Below, in pieces: positions 35,258-44,336 of a DNA stretch of 64,000 nt. Under the pieces are notes generated by a model. It saw only the letters and a program-made list of their open reading frames with translations. It searched no databases and was not told the origin of the DNA. The position numbers were made by a program, and so were the translations under genes. The DNA comes from Dyella sp. 2HG41-7 (GTDB lineage: Bacteria > Pseudomonadota > Gammaproteobacteria > Xanthomonadales > Rhodanobacteraceae). The DNA is taken from assembly GCF_021390675.1 (NCBI RefSeq), contig NZ_JAJEJV010000004.1, positions 2,480,001-2,544,000 of the forward strand. The letters run 5' to 3'. Numbering within the stretch: the stretch's first letter is position 1; each line of letters begins with the position of its first letter.

Positions 35258-36358
35258 ATGTTGACTCAGGAAGAAGGTCAAGGCAGAGCATCCGGTATCC
35301 GCGGACGCATGGCGGAGCTGTGCTACACCACTGGCGCGTTGCAACCCTTGCAGCGCGTGCGCTCGTGGCTGCAAAAAGATCTGCGCATTCTGGCGTATCA
35401 CCGCATTATGCCGCTTCCCGATTCGGCCAGTTTCGACTTCGATCTGGAATTGATCAGCACGACGCCCGAACGATTCCGTGCGCAAATGCTGCACGTCAAG
35501 CAACACTTCGTGCCGGTCCGCCTGAGCGACGTTGCCGCCGCCATAAACTCCGGCGCCGCACTTCCGCCCGATGCCGTGGCGATTACTTTCGACGATGGCT
35601 ACGACGACAACTACCGCATCGCCTACCCCATCCTGCGCGAACTGAACATTCCTGCGACGTTTTTCGTCTCGACCGGCCACATCGACACTGGCAAGCCATA
35701 CGGGTACGACTGGCTTGTACACATGATCCTGCTCACCAACGCGCCGCGCCTGGTGCTGCCGGAAATAGACATGGACGTGCCCATGCCGCGCGACCGCGAA
35801 CTGCGGCGTTCGCTTGCAGGCACCGTGCTGAAGAACATGAAAAGCATCGACGCCATGGCGCAGGAAGCAATGATCGGGCGACTGGAGCACGAATGGAACA
35901 TGCCGAGCAACGTTCGGCCTGACGATTGCCGTCCGATGACCTGGAACCAAGTGCGTGAAATGCACGCAGCAGGATTTGAAATCGGTTCGCACGGCGTCTA
36001 CCACCGCATGCTGGCAAAGTTACAGCACGATCTGATGGTGGACGAAATACGGCAATCCAAAGCGACGCTGGATCGCGAGCTCGACGCACCCGCCACCTTG
36101 ATGTCGTACCCGGTCGGTGGCGACCGCGCGTTCGACGATGCCGTGATGAACGCCACGCGCGACGCCGGCTTCGATTTGGCTGTCTGCTACATCTGCGGCA
36201 CCAATCCGCGGGCGGCGTCCCATCGTTACGCCCTTCGACGTCTCCCGGTCGAACGCATGATGAGTCCGGGCTGGTTCGCCGCCATGCTGACCTTGCCGAG
36301 CCTGGTGAGTTATCCGACCGCACATCACGAATCTCCGCGCGAGCAGGCCCACGTCTGA
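35258..36358 (+). CDS. Polysaccharide deacetylase family protein (NodB fold)
   Basis: A 366-residue carbohydrate esterase 4-like protein. Motifs in order: LRILAYHRIMP, VAITFDDGYDDNYRIAYPIL (the TFDDG metal and base motif), IPATFFVSTGHID, GFEIGSHGVYHRMLAKL (the HxxxH metal ligands as SHGVYH) and LMSYPVGG. It resembles the deacetylases linked to exosortase-type EPS clusters. It should remove N-acetyl groups from the polymer or its lipid-linked precursor. There is no clear signal peptide, so cytosolic action on a precursor is possible. GAGGA precedes ATG 35258. Its stop overlaps the O-antigen ligase start (TGATG), the first of a chain of coupled genes. Confidence 0.88.
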   Translation: MLTQEEGQGRASGIRGRMAELCYTTGALQPLQRVRSWLQKDLRILAYHRIMPLPDSASFDFDLELISTTPERFRAQMLHVKQHFVPVRLSDVAAAINSGAALPPDAVAITFDDGYDDNYRIAYPILRELNIPATFFVSTGHIDTGKPYGYDWLVHMILLTNAPRLVLPEIDMDVPMPRDRELRRSLAGTVLKNMKSIDAMAQEAMIGRLEHEWNMPSNVRPDDCRPMTWNQVREMHAAGFEIGSHGVYHRMLAKLQHDLMVDEIRQSKATLDRELDAPATLMSYPVGGDRAFDDAVMNATRDAGFDLAVCYICGTNPRAASHRYALRRLPVERMMSPGWFAAMLTLPSLVSYPTAHHESPREQAHV

Positions 36359-37623
36359 TGTTTCCGCTGATCATTCTCTATTTGATTTTGACCATCATCC
36401 GCCCGCAGGAATACATGGCGGCGTTTACCGGCATTCCGATATTGCCGGTGGTCCTGATCTCGGCGTTTCTGTGCTGGCTGATCTCTAGCGCCAAAACGTT
36501 CGCGGCGCCGCAGTTCGTGATACTCCCCGTGTTTCTGCTGATTTTAATGGTCTCGGTGGTCGTCAACGGCTGGTTCGGCGGTGCGCTGGATCAGCTGGAG
36601 AAGTTCGGTCCGATCATGATCGCGTTTTTCGTGCTAGCCGCGTCGTGCAATACGCAACGACGCGTCGTGATCACGATGGCTGTCTTCGTGTTGTGTTCGG
36701 TGGTCTTGGTCGCGCACGGCATTCAACAGGCCAGAGACGGCGTGGGCTGGACGGGCGTGCCCATTTCCGAAGACGGGCGCATCCAGTACGTCGGCATCTT
36801 CAACGACCCGAACGATCTGGGCCTTTTGTTCGCCAGTACGCTTCCCATGGCGGTCTATCTCAGCGGTTCGCGCGGATTTCTAATGCGCCTGTTTTGGTTG
36901 GCATGCGCGGCGATGCTGTTCTACGGAACGTATCTCACCAATTCGCGCGGCGCCCTGCTGGCCGTGCTTGTCGTGGCGGGCGTGTACGTTTGGTACAAGC
37001 GCGGTTTCGTCACCGCCGGTACGCTGGGCGTCGTCGGCCTCGCCTGCATGAAGCTGATGTCGTCGCGCATGCAGGAGCTGGACCCAGACGAAGAATCCGC
37101 ATTCGGCCGCGTGGATGCGTGGTATTCGGGTTTGCATATGTTTTTGTCGCACCCGGTATTCGGCGTCGGCGCCGGCAACTTCACCGAATACAACGACCTC
37201 ACCGCGCATAACTCCTTCGTGTTGGTGCTGGCCGAGACCGGTTTTGTCGGTTACATGCTGTGGCTGGCGTTTGTCGGCTACAGCTTCTGGATGATGCTGA
37301 CGGTCATTCGCTTCAAACCCGAGGGCCTCGAAGACCCTGCACGCGCCAAAGCCTGGCAGAGCGAGCAGCGCATGGCGCTGACATTACTGCTGTCGCTATG
37401 CGGCTTATTCGCGTCCGCCTTTTTCCTCAGCCGCAGCTATACGGTGGTGATGTATCTGATAGCCGCGATGGTGGTGGGCTATTACGTCAGCGCGCGGAAA
37501 CGCTTTCCTGGCCTGCGCCTGTTTACGGCCACCGATAGCCTTGGACGCTGGTTTACGGCATCAGTGGGCAGCATCGCCGGCTTTTTCGTTCTCGTCGCCA
37601 TTCTGCTGCATGTCTCCGCATGA
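36358..37623 (+). CDS. O-antigen ligase/polymerase family membrane protein
   Basis: A 421-residue polytopic membrane protein with about ten to twelve hydrophobic helices. The O-antigen ligase (Wzy/WaaL) region is seen in GIFNDPNDLGLLFASTLPMA, YLTNSRGALLAVL and the large periplasmic loop FGVGAGNFTEYNDLTAHNSF, whose AHNSFV motif is typical. It is close in form to the exosortase A-associated O-glycosylation ligase family (TIGR03097). It may polymerise the EPS repeat units or ligate glycan to an acceptor; no other Wzy candidate is in the window, so polymerisation is the simplest role. Confidence 0.87.
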   Translation: MFPLIILYLILTIIRPQEYMAAFTGIPILPVVLISAFLCWLISSAKTFAAPQFVILPVFLLILMVSVVVNGWFGGALDQLEKFGPIMIAFFVLAASCNTQRRVVITMAVFVLCSVVLVAHGIQQARDGVGWTGVPISEDGRIQYVGIFNDPNDLGLLFASTLPMAVYLSGSRGFLMRLFWLACAAMLFYGTYLTNSRGALLAVLVVAGVYVWYKRGFVTAGTLGVVGLACMKLMSSRMQELDPDEESAFGRVDAWYSGLHMFLSHPVFGVGAGNFTEYNDLTAHNSFVLVLAETGFVGYMLWLAFVGYSFWMMLTVIRFKPEGLEDPARAKAWQSEQRMALTLLLSLCGLFASAFFLSRSYTVVMYLIAAMVVGYYVSARKRFPGLRLFTATDSLGRWFTASVGSIAGFFVLVAILLHVSA

Positions 37624-37693
37624 ACAACTATCGCGCCGCTCCTCACCGTTTAGTCGCCGCTTCGCATCGATGGCGGCTCAGGAGGCATATCGT

Positions 37694-39052
37694 ATGAGTG
37701 GGTTATACGAAACGGCCTTTCGACGCGTATTGTTTCCAGCCTATGAGACGGGCTTGCGGCGGCGTCGTACGTTGATTTATCTCGACACATACCGGCGCGA
37801 TCAATGGCTGGCCCGGGAGCAGATCGAAGCGCTGCAATGGGAACGATTGCAACGCTTGCTCGAGCATTGCTATCGCGACGTGCCCTATTACCGCACGCGG
37901 TGGCGCGGGCTGGGCATCACGCCCAAGGACATTCGCAATCTCGACGATTACGCCAAGCTTCCCACCTTGACCAAAGCGGATATTCGCGAGCATTTCGACG
38001 AACTCAAAGCCGACTCCTGGCGCGATCGTCTGTTATTCAAAGCGACGGGTGGATCGACCGGCGAGCCGATGCGCTTCGGCTTTACACGCGAGAGCAACGA
38101 CCGACGCACAGCGGTGATGTGGCGCGGCTATGAATGGGCCGGCTCGCGCATGGGGCGTCGCACGCTGTTTCTGTGGGGCGGACCGGTCGGCGATCCTACA
38201 CGTGCGCATCAGCTCAAAGATCGCATCTACAACACCGTTTTCTCGCGCCGCATTCTCAACAGCTTCAAGATGACCGAAGCGAACATGGCCGAATACGCCG
38301 ACGCGATCGACCGCTATCGTCCAGACATCATCGTCGCCTACGTTGGACCGCTGGTGCAGCTTGCGCAATGGTTGATCGCCAGCGGTCGCACCATCTGGCA
38401 ACCGCAAGCCATTATCGGCGGCGCCGAAGCGATGCACGAATTTCAGCGCAATGCGATCCAGCAAGCGTTCGGGGCGCCCGCGTTCAACACCTATGGTTGC
38501 CGCGAATTTATGCTGATTGCCGCCGAATGCGAGCAGCGCCACGGTTTGCATATCAATAGCGATCATCTCGTGGTGGAGCTGTGCACGCCGCATGGCGCCG
38601 CGCGCGACGGCCAGACCGGCGACGTCGTCATCACCGATCTCTTCAATTACGGCATGCCGTTTATTCGCTACGCCAACGGCGATCTCGCCACGGCGTCTTC
38701 CGAACAATGCCCGTGCGGGCGCGGCCTGCCGTTACTGACGCGCGTCGAGGGTCGCACGCTCGACGCGATTCGCACGCCGAGCGGACACGTTCTGCCTGGC
38801 GAATTCTTTCCGCATATGCTCAAGGACGTCCCAGGCTTGCAGCGTTTTCAATTGGTGCAACGACGCCTCGACCGCCTCGATCTCTCCATCGTGCGCGGCG
38901 CCGGCTTCGACGAGGCCTCGCTGGAATACATCTACCGCGAGGTCGACAAAGTGCTTGGCGACAGCGTGGAACTGCATTGCCATTTCGTCGACGATATTCC
39001 GCTTACGCGCAGCGGAAAGCTTCGCGTCACGGTCTCGGAGCTGACACCGTGA
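37694..39052 (+). CDS. PaaK/CapK-like adenylate-forming enzyme
   Basis: A 452-residue member of the phenylacetate-CoA ligase-like (PaaK/CapK) family. LEHCYRDVPYYRTRW at the start, FKATGGSTGEPMRFGFTRE (the P-loop), NTYGCREFMLIAAEC and DLFNYGMPFIRYANGD, with a cysteine-rich CPCGRGLPLL, are all typical. A C-terminal domain ending LTRSGKLRV provides the mobile lysine. GGAGG lies 8 bases before ATG 37694, so the longer frame from 37541 is rejected. Such proteins recur in capsule and exosortase-type EPS clusters, where they probably activate a carboxylic acid for transfer to the polymer. In this locus it might supply an acyl or amino acid substituent, or load the orphan NRPS carrier (inference). 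Confidence 0.88.
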   Translation: MSGLYETAFRRVLFPAYETGLRRRRTLIYLDTYRRDQWLAREQIEALQWERLQRLLEHCYRDVPYYRTRWRGLGITPKDIRNLDDYAKLPTLTKADIREHFDELKADSWRDRLLFKATGGSTGEPMRFGFTRESNDRRTAVMWRGYEWAGSRMGRRTLFLWGGPVGDPTRAHQLKDRIYNTVFSRRILNSFKMTEANMAEYADAIDRYRPDIIVAYVGPLVQLAQWLIASGRTIWQPQAIIGGAEAMHEFQRNAIQQAFGAPAFNTYGCREFMLIAAECEQRHGLHINSDHLVVELCTPHGAARDGQTGDVVITDLFNYGMPFIRYANGDLATASSEQCPCGRGLPLLTRVEGRTLDAIRTPSGHVLPGEFFPHMLKDVPGLQRFQLVQRRLDRLDLSIVRGAGFDEASLEYIYREVDKVLGDSVELHCHFVDDIPLTRSGKLRVTVSELTP

Positions 39053-40158
39053 ATATCACGCATTTCGTCGAAAGCCTGGATCGCGGCGGCCTCGAGCGCA
39101 TGGTGCTGGAGTTGGTGAAATATCAGCATCGGCAAGGTCATTCGTGCCAAGTGGTTTGCCTGTACACATCTGGCTCATTGGCGCATGAGCTTGACGAGTT
39201 CGGTATTGCGGTAAAGGTATGCGGAAAACGCCAGGGTCTGGATCTGTCGGCACTGGCTCAAGCGCGCCGCATGATCAGCAATCACGAGACCGAGGTGCTG
39301 CACACCCATAACGCAGTCGCGCATTACCAGGCCGTGCTGGCGACCTGCGGCCTCCCCGTGCGCGTGGTGATCAACACGCGCCACGGCATGGGCGTCAATC
39401 GTCGTGCGCGCCGCAGGGAATGGCTGTATCGCGGCGCACTTGCGCGCACCGACACCGTGGTCACCGTCTGCGAAGCGGCACGCAGCGATGCGATTATGCG
39501 CGGCATCATTCCGCTCTCTAAGGCGTGCGTGGTGCCAAATGGCATTCGCGTCGATGCGTTCGACACCGCTTCATCGTCGGCGCGCGGCCGCGTCGCGCGC
39601 CTGCTGAATCTGCCGGAACAGACCCGCATCATCGGCACGGTCGGGCGCTTGAACTGGGCCAAGGATCAACACAGCCTCATCCGCGCATTCAAACTTGTGC
39701 ACGAACAAGACGTCCGGACCGCCCTCGTGCTGATTGGGGACGGCGAACTCCGCGCGTCACTGCAGCAATCCGCGGTCGACGAAGGCATCGCCGATTGCGT
39801 GCATTTTCTTGGCGACCGCAGCGATGTGCGCGAATTGCTGCAAGGCTTGGATATGTTCGTGCTTTCGTCGCTGAGCGAGGGCTACTCGATGGCGCTTTTG
39901 GAAGCAAGCGCCGTCGCGCTTCCGATCGTCGCCACCGACGTGGGCGGCAACGGCGAAATTGTGCGCAATGGGATCACCGGTCGCCTGGTGCCTGCGCACG
40001 ATCACACGGCCCTCGCGGAAGCGATGATTTCGCTCCTGCGAAACCCGCAACACGCAGCAGCGCTGGGTCAGTCGGCTCGCGCATGGGTAGAACGCTACGG
40101 ATCGCTGGAAACGATGGCGATGCGCTACGCGCAACTTTACGACGGCTCAAAGGACTGA
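39049..40158 (+). CDS. Glycosyltransferase family 4 (PEP-CTERM/EPS-associated type)
   Basis: A 369-residue GT-B glycosyltransferase starting with GTG that overlaps the ligase stop by 4 bases. FVESLDRGGLERMVLELV at the N-terminus is the usual opening of the Stp2 type (TIGR03088-like). The donor-binding part has GTVGRLNWAKDQHSLI and SSLSEGYSMALLEASAVALPIVATDVGGNGEIV with the E-x7-E motif. It adds a sugar to the lipid-linked EPS unit at the cytosolic face. Which linkage it makes cannot be read from the sequence. Confidence 0.9.
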   Translation: MNITHFVESLDRGGLERMVLELVKYQHRQGHSCQVVCLYTSGSLAHELDEFGIAVKVCGKRQGLDLSALAQARRMISNHETEVLHTHNAVAHYQAVLATCGLPVRVVINTRHGMGVNRRARRREWLYRGALARTDTVVTVCEAARSDAIMRGIIPLSKACVVPNGIRVDAFDTASSSARGRVARLLNLPEQTRIIGTVGRLNWAKDQHSLIRAFKLVHEQDVRTALVLIGDGELRASLQQSAVDEGIADCVHFLGDRSDVRELLQGLDMFVLSSLSEGYSMALLEASAVALPIVATDVGGNGEIVRNGITGRLVPAHDHTALAEAMISLLRNPQHAAALGQSARAWVERYGSLETMAMRYAQLYDGSKD

Positions 40159-40166
40159 CAAAGGCA

Positions 40167-41342
40167 ATGAAAGTATTGATCCTGACCAACCTGTTTCCGA
40201 CACCTTGGGATCCGCTGCGCGGCGCCTTCAATCGCCAGCAGTTCGAGCGCCTGGGACAACGCCATGAGGTGGACGTCATCACGGCCATCGATTTTCGGGA
40301 GCGGCTCGGCGCTCGCCGCGGCGACGTCAAATCCGCCCATGTGCGCACCGACTATTTCGTGTTTTTGTTCCTACCTCTTATCGGTCGCTCGCTGCTTGCC
40401 GTCTGTTGGTTCTTGTCGTTGTTATGGCAACGCGGCCTGAAAATTCGCAAAGCGCACTATGACTGCATGCTGGTCAGTTGGGCCTATCCCGACGCCGTCG
40501 CGGTCGGCTGGCTGGCGCGCTGGCTGGGCATTCCTTATGTCGTCAAAGTGCACGGCAGCGATCTCAACGTGCAGGCCAATCATGCGCTTCGCCGTATACA
40601 GATTCGTTCGGCGCTGACCGGCGCCGCAGGCGTTGTCGCGGTCAGCCGCGCACTCGCGACCAAGGCGGTCGAATTGGGGACTCGACCCGCGAACGTCCAT
40701 GTCATCTACAACGGCGTGGACTCATCGATTTTTTCTCCTGAATCGCGCGCCGAATCGCGAGCACGACTGGGCCTTTCCACGTATTCGCCGCTGCTCTTGT
40801 TCGTCGGCAATCTGAAGGCTTCGAAAGGTTGTCTCGATTTGCTCGAAGCCTTTCCGGCATTGCTCGCCGCGCAACCCAATGCGCGCCTGATCTACGTCGG
40901 CACAGGCGCCGCACGCAACATCCTGCTTGCGCGCGCCAAAGAGCTCGGCTGTCTGGATCATGTCGAATTTGCAGGCGCCGTCGCGCACACGGATCTGGGC
41001 GAGTGGTTTCGCGCCGCCGATCTTCTATGTCTGCCCAGCCACAACGAAGGCGTGCCGAATGTCGTGCTCGAAGCGATGGCCTGCGGCACGCCGATCGTCG
41101 CCACGCGCGTAGGCGGCATACCGGAAGTCGTGCCGCTTTACGCCGGCATGCTGGTGCCGCCTCATCAACGCGCTGCGTTATCTGAAGCATTGGTCGAAGC
41201 CAGCATGCGCCCTTGGAGCCATAAGCACATCGCCGCGCACGCGCGCGGCTATCGTTGGGAGGACAATATCGCGGAGCTGGACGCAATCTTGCACGCCGCC
41301 GTCGAATCGCACGCGAGCGCCGGCGCAGGAGCCTCTGCATGA
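40167..41342 (+). CDS. Glycosyltransferase family 4
   Basis: A 391-residue GT-B retaining glycosyltransferase. The start MKVLILTNLFPTPWDPLRG is typical of family 4; the C-terminal half has FVGNLKASKGCLDLLEAF and LPSHNEGVPNVVLEAMACGTP with IVATRVGGIPEVV, carrying the E-x7-E catalytic motif. It begins 8 bases after the previous transferase and its stop overlaps the next gene (ATGA). ATG 40167 is chosen because the upstream part of the frame overlaps the preceding gene out of frame. It is one of four glycosyltransferases in the coupled block, consistent with a repeat unit of about five sugars including the initiating one (inference). Confidence 0.9.
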   Translation: MKVLILTNLFPTPWDPLRGAFNRQQFERLGQRHEVDVITAIDFRERLGARRGDVKSAHVRTDYFVFLFLPLIGRSLLAVCWFLSLLWQRGLKIRKAHYDCMLVSWAYPDAVAVGWLARWLGIPYVVKVHGSDLNVQANHALRRIQIRSALTGAAGVVAVSRALATKAVELGTRPANVHVIYNGVDSSIFSPESRAESRARLGLSTYSPLLLFVGNLKASKGCLDLLEAFPALLAAQPNARLIYVGTGAARNILLARAKELGCLDHVEFAGAVAHTDLGEWFRAADLLCLPSHNEGVPNVVLEAMACGTPIVATRVGGIPEVVPLYAGMLVPPHQRAALSEALVEASMRPWSHKHIAAHARGYRWEDNIAELDAILHAAVESHASAGAGASA

Positions 41343-41980
41343 ACATGAGGCCGAAAAAACAGCATTGGCTGAATCTGTTCCCGGATGCGTTGGTGCAGAC
41401 CAAAGGCGCGCGCGAAGGTACGGTTCGTTATCTCACGTTCGATGACGGCCCCGATCCCATTTACACGCCGCCGCTATTGGATCTTCTGGCGAAGCATGGC
41501 GTCAAAGCGAGCTTCTTCCTGGTGGGGCAAAAGGTCGAGCAATACCCGGACCTGGTGCAACGCATCCTGGCCGAGGGCCACATGCTGGGCAACCACTCCT
41601 ATAGCCACTGGTCGTTCAAACGCATGACGACCCGCAAGAAACTCAATGAAATTCTTCGCACCGATGCATTGCTGAGCGCCTTCGACGGACGGCTTCATCA
41701 TCGTATGCGCCCGCCGCACGGATACGTCGGCGCAGATATTTTGGCGTATTTCGCGATGCGCCGGCGCACCTTTGTCTATTGGTCTTACGACACCCTCGAT
41801 TATCAAATCGAGCCGACGCGTGAATTGGTCGACAGGCTACGCGCCGATCCACCGCTTCCCGGTGAAATCGTATTGATGCACGACGACAGCGACCGTGCAC
41901 GCGAGGCGCTCGCCGTGATGTTGCCGGAATGGCTGTCCAATGGATTCACTTTCAGCGCACTGCCACAGGGTGCGTTATGA
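41339..41980 (+). CDS. Small polysaccharide deacetylase (NodB domain)
   Basis: A 213-residue protein that is essentially a bare NodB domain: RYLTFDDGPDPIYTPPLLDLL (TFDDGP), VKASFFLVGQKV, GHMLGNHSYSHWSFKRM (the HSYSH metal ligands), RMRPPHGYVG and a C-terminal EIVLMHDD. All metal and catalytic residues of CE4 enzymes are present. No signal peptide is visible, so it may act on a lipid-linked sugar in the cytosol. It is the second deacetylase of the locus and overlaps both neighbours by four bases. Confidence 0.9.
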   Translation: MNMRPKKQHWLNLFPDALVQTKGAREGTVRYLTFDDGPDPIYTPPLLDLLAKHGVKASFFLVGQKVEQYPDLVQRILAEGHMLGNHSYSHWSFKRMTTRKKLNEILRTDALLSAFDGRLHHRMRPPHGYVGADILAYFAMRRRTFVYWSYDTLDYQIEPTRELVDRLRADPPLPGEIVLMHDDSDRAREALAVMLPEWLSNGFTFSALPQGAL

Positions 41981-43143
41981 GAATCCTGTATCACCATCGC
42001 ACGCGCGGTCGCCATGTCGAAGGCGTACATATCCGCGGCATCGTGCACGCCTTGCGCGTCTTGGGGCACAACGTCTCGATCATGTCGTTTCCCGGAGCCG
42101 ACCCCGAACATGAGGCGACCGCGCAAGGCAGTTCGAAACGCGGTCGCCTCGCCACTGCTATTACGCGATTGCCCGGCGTCTTGTTCGAATGCTTCGAACT
42201 GGCCTACAACATCGTCACCTTCTTCCGCGTCGGCGCCGCGATTCGCCGGCAGCGGCCCCAGCTTATCTACGAGCGCTATTCATTGTTTCTGTTCGCCACG
42301 GTCTGGCTGGCGCGGCGGCGCGGCATTCCGCTGGTGCTGGAAATCAACGATTCGGCCTTGGTGGATCGGGTACGGCCGTTGCGTTTGAAAGGTTTGGCAA
42401 AGCGCATCGAAGGCTGGTGCCTGCGTCATTGCACCGGACTGGTGTTCATATCCAGCTACTTCCGCGATCAGGCGCAAGCCGCGTACGGACAGATCGCACC
42501 ATCGGTGGTGACACCCAACGCGGTCGACCTTTCCCGGTTCGATCCTTCGCGTTATGACGTTGCGGCGTTGCGCGCCGAGCGTGGACTGACGGGCCGCATC
42601 GTTTGCGGACATATCGGCGTTTTCGCACATTGGCACGGCGTCGATGCGTTTGTCGAAGCCATTGCCGCACGTTTGGCCGAAGTGCCCCAACTGGCCTTGG
42701 TGTTTGTCGGCGACGGGCGAACATTGCCGGCGGTGCGCGAGCTCGTCGCGGAACGCGGATTATCGGACCGCGTGCTGCTACCCGGCCGCGTTGCGCACGA
42801 CGAGATCGCAAGCTGGATCGCCTGCATGGATTACGCCGTGCTGCCCAACTCCAACCACTACGGCTCGCCGATGAAGCTGTTCGAATTGATGGGCATGGGT
42901 GTCGCGGTAGTTGCGCCCGATTACGCGCCTGTCGCCGAAGTGATCGGCGATGGCGATACCGGCTGGCTGTTCCCGCGCGGCGAGATAGCCGCTTGCGTGC
43001 AGCGCGTGCTCGACTTGGCCACCCAGCAGGACGAGCACCGCAGAGTGGGCGACGCCGCGCGACGCTACATCCAGCGCGAACGCCAATGGCGCAACAATGC
43101 GGAGCAATTGCTGACGCTTTTACCGGCGGAGGGTGCACGCTGA
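41977..43143 (+). CDS. Glycosyltransferase family 4
   Basis: A 388-residue GT-B glycosyltransferase. MRILYHHRTRGRHVEGVHI opens the N-terminal domain; the C-terminal part has GHIGVFAHWHGVDAFVEAI, FVGDGRTLPAVRELV and YGSPMKLFELMGMGVAVVAPDYAPVAEVI. The GSPMKLFELM segment is typical of transferases in EPS clusters. Translation is coupled on both sides (ATGA with the deacetylase, TGATG with the next gene). The linkage is unknown. Confidence 0.9.
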   Translation: MRILYHHRTRGRHVEGVHIRGIVHALRVLGHNVSIMSFPGADPEHEATAQGSSKRGRLATAITRLPGVLFECFELAYNIVTFFRVGAAIRRQRPQLIYERYSLFLFATVWLARRRGIPLVLEINDSALVDRVRPLRLKGLAKRIEGWCLRHCTGLVFISSYFRDQAQAAYGQIAPSVVTPNAVDLSRFDPSRYDVAALRAERGLTGRIVCGHIGVFAHWHGVDAFVEAIAARLAEVPQLALVFVGDGRTLPAVRELVAERGLSDRVLLPGRVAHDEIASWIACMDYAVLPNSNHYGSPMKLFELMGMGVAVVAPDYAPVAEVIGDGDTGWLFPRGEIAACVQRVLDLATQQDEHRRVGDAARRYIQRERQWRNNAEQLLTLLPAEGAR

Positions 43144-44327
43144 TGTGGACGATCGCACTACTGACCGCGCTTGCGCTGGTGTTGATGCTGGCGATTTCCA
43201 TCGCCTTCGCCTTGCGTGCACGCAATATGCAAATCTGGATCGGAAGTTATCTTCGACGCCGGCCGCCACGTGTGACCGATAAGCCGGTCCATGTGATGTT
43301 CTGCTTTGTCGATCATTTCGAACCGGCCTGGGGCAAGGCGGATCTGGCTACGCAACGCGCGCGTGTCGATCGCTGGTGCAACGATTACCGCAAACTAGCC
43401 AACACGCATCGCGACGCCGACGGACGTCCGCCACAACACACCTTCTTTTATCCCGAGGAAGAATACCTCGAGGAACATTTGCAAAAGCTCGCAACGTTGT
43501 GCGCAGACGGCTTCGGCGAAATCGAAGTTCACCTGCATCACGACAATGACACACCCGACAACTTTCGCGTGACGATCGACCGCTTCAACAAGGTTTTGCA
43601 CGAGCGCCACCATGCTCTGCCGCGCGATCCCAAAACCGGTGAATTGCGATTCGGCTTTATTCACGGCAACTGGTGCCTGGATAATTCGCGCGCCGACGGG
43701 CGTTGGTGTGGCATCAACAACGAGTTGATCCTGCTGCGCGAACTGGGTTGTTACGCCGACTTCACCCTGCCCTCCGCGCCGAGCGAAACGCAGACACGTA
43801 TGATCAACGCGATCTATTACGCCAAGGACGATCCTACCCGACCTAAGTCGCACAACACCGGCGAGCTTGTCCGCGTTGGCGGCAAGCCAAGCGGCGACCT
43901 GATGATCGTGCAAGGTCCGCTTGGCTTGAACTGGCGCAGTCGTCGTTTTGGCATCATTCCGCGTATCGAGAATGCCGATATTCGTCACGCCTGTCCGCCT
44001 ACGCCGGATCGCGTGGATGCATGGATCGACACCAGCGTGCACGTCGAAGGACGTCCCGAATGGATCTTCGTCAAGATACACACGCACGGCACGCAGGAGC
44101 GCGACATGGATACGCTGCTCGGCGACGCCACCGATCGCATGCACCGTTACCTGGAAAACACGTACAACGACAGACGGCGCTACGTGCTGCACTACGTCAC
44201 CGCGCGCGAGGTTTACAACATTATCAAAGCCGCGGAAGCAGGCTTGACCGGAAATCCGCACGACTATCGCGATTACGAACTGCCGCGCCCCGGCACCGTA
44301 ATCGCCGCCCAAGCGCAAACCGCGTGA
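43143..44327 (+). CDS. Membrane-anchored deacetylase-like protein of unknown function
   Basis: A 394-residue protein with a single N-terminal membrane helix (IALLTALALVLMLAISIAFAL). Conserved-looking clusters rich in metal-ligand residues follow: VMFCFVDHFEPAWGKA, HTFFYPEEEYLEEHL, EIEVHLHHDNDT, FGFIHGNWCLDNS and EWIFVKIHTHGTQE. Their order (Asp/His early, HLHHD, HGNW, HTHG late) recalls a circularly related polysaccharide deacetylase or PHP-like fold, but I recognise no named family. Its place in the coupled block, between a family 4 and a family 2 transferase, suggests action on EPS or its lipid-linked precursor. It is the least understood enzyme of the cluster. Confidence 0.75.
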   Translation: MWTIALLTALALVLMLAISIAFALRARNMQIWIGSYLRRRPPRVTDKPVHVMFCFVDHFEPAWGKADLATQRARVDRWCNDYRKLANTHRDADGRPPQHTFFYPEEEYLEEHLQKLATLCADGFGEIEVHLHHDNDTPDNFRVTIDRFNKVLHERHHALPRDPKTGELRFGFIHGNWCLDNSRADGRWCGINNELILLRELGCYADFTLPSAPSETQTRMINAIYYAKDDPTRPKSHNTGELVRVGGKPSGDLMIVQGPLGLNWRSRRFGIIPRIENADIRHACPPTPDRVDAWIDTSVHVEGRPEWIFVKIHTHGTQERDMDTLLGDATDRMHRYLENTYNDRRRYVLHYVTAREVYNIIKAAEAGLTGNPHDYRDYELPRPGTVIAAQAQTA

Positions 44328-44336
44328 CGTAACGCC

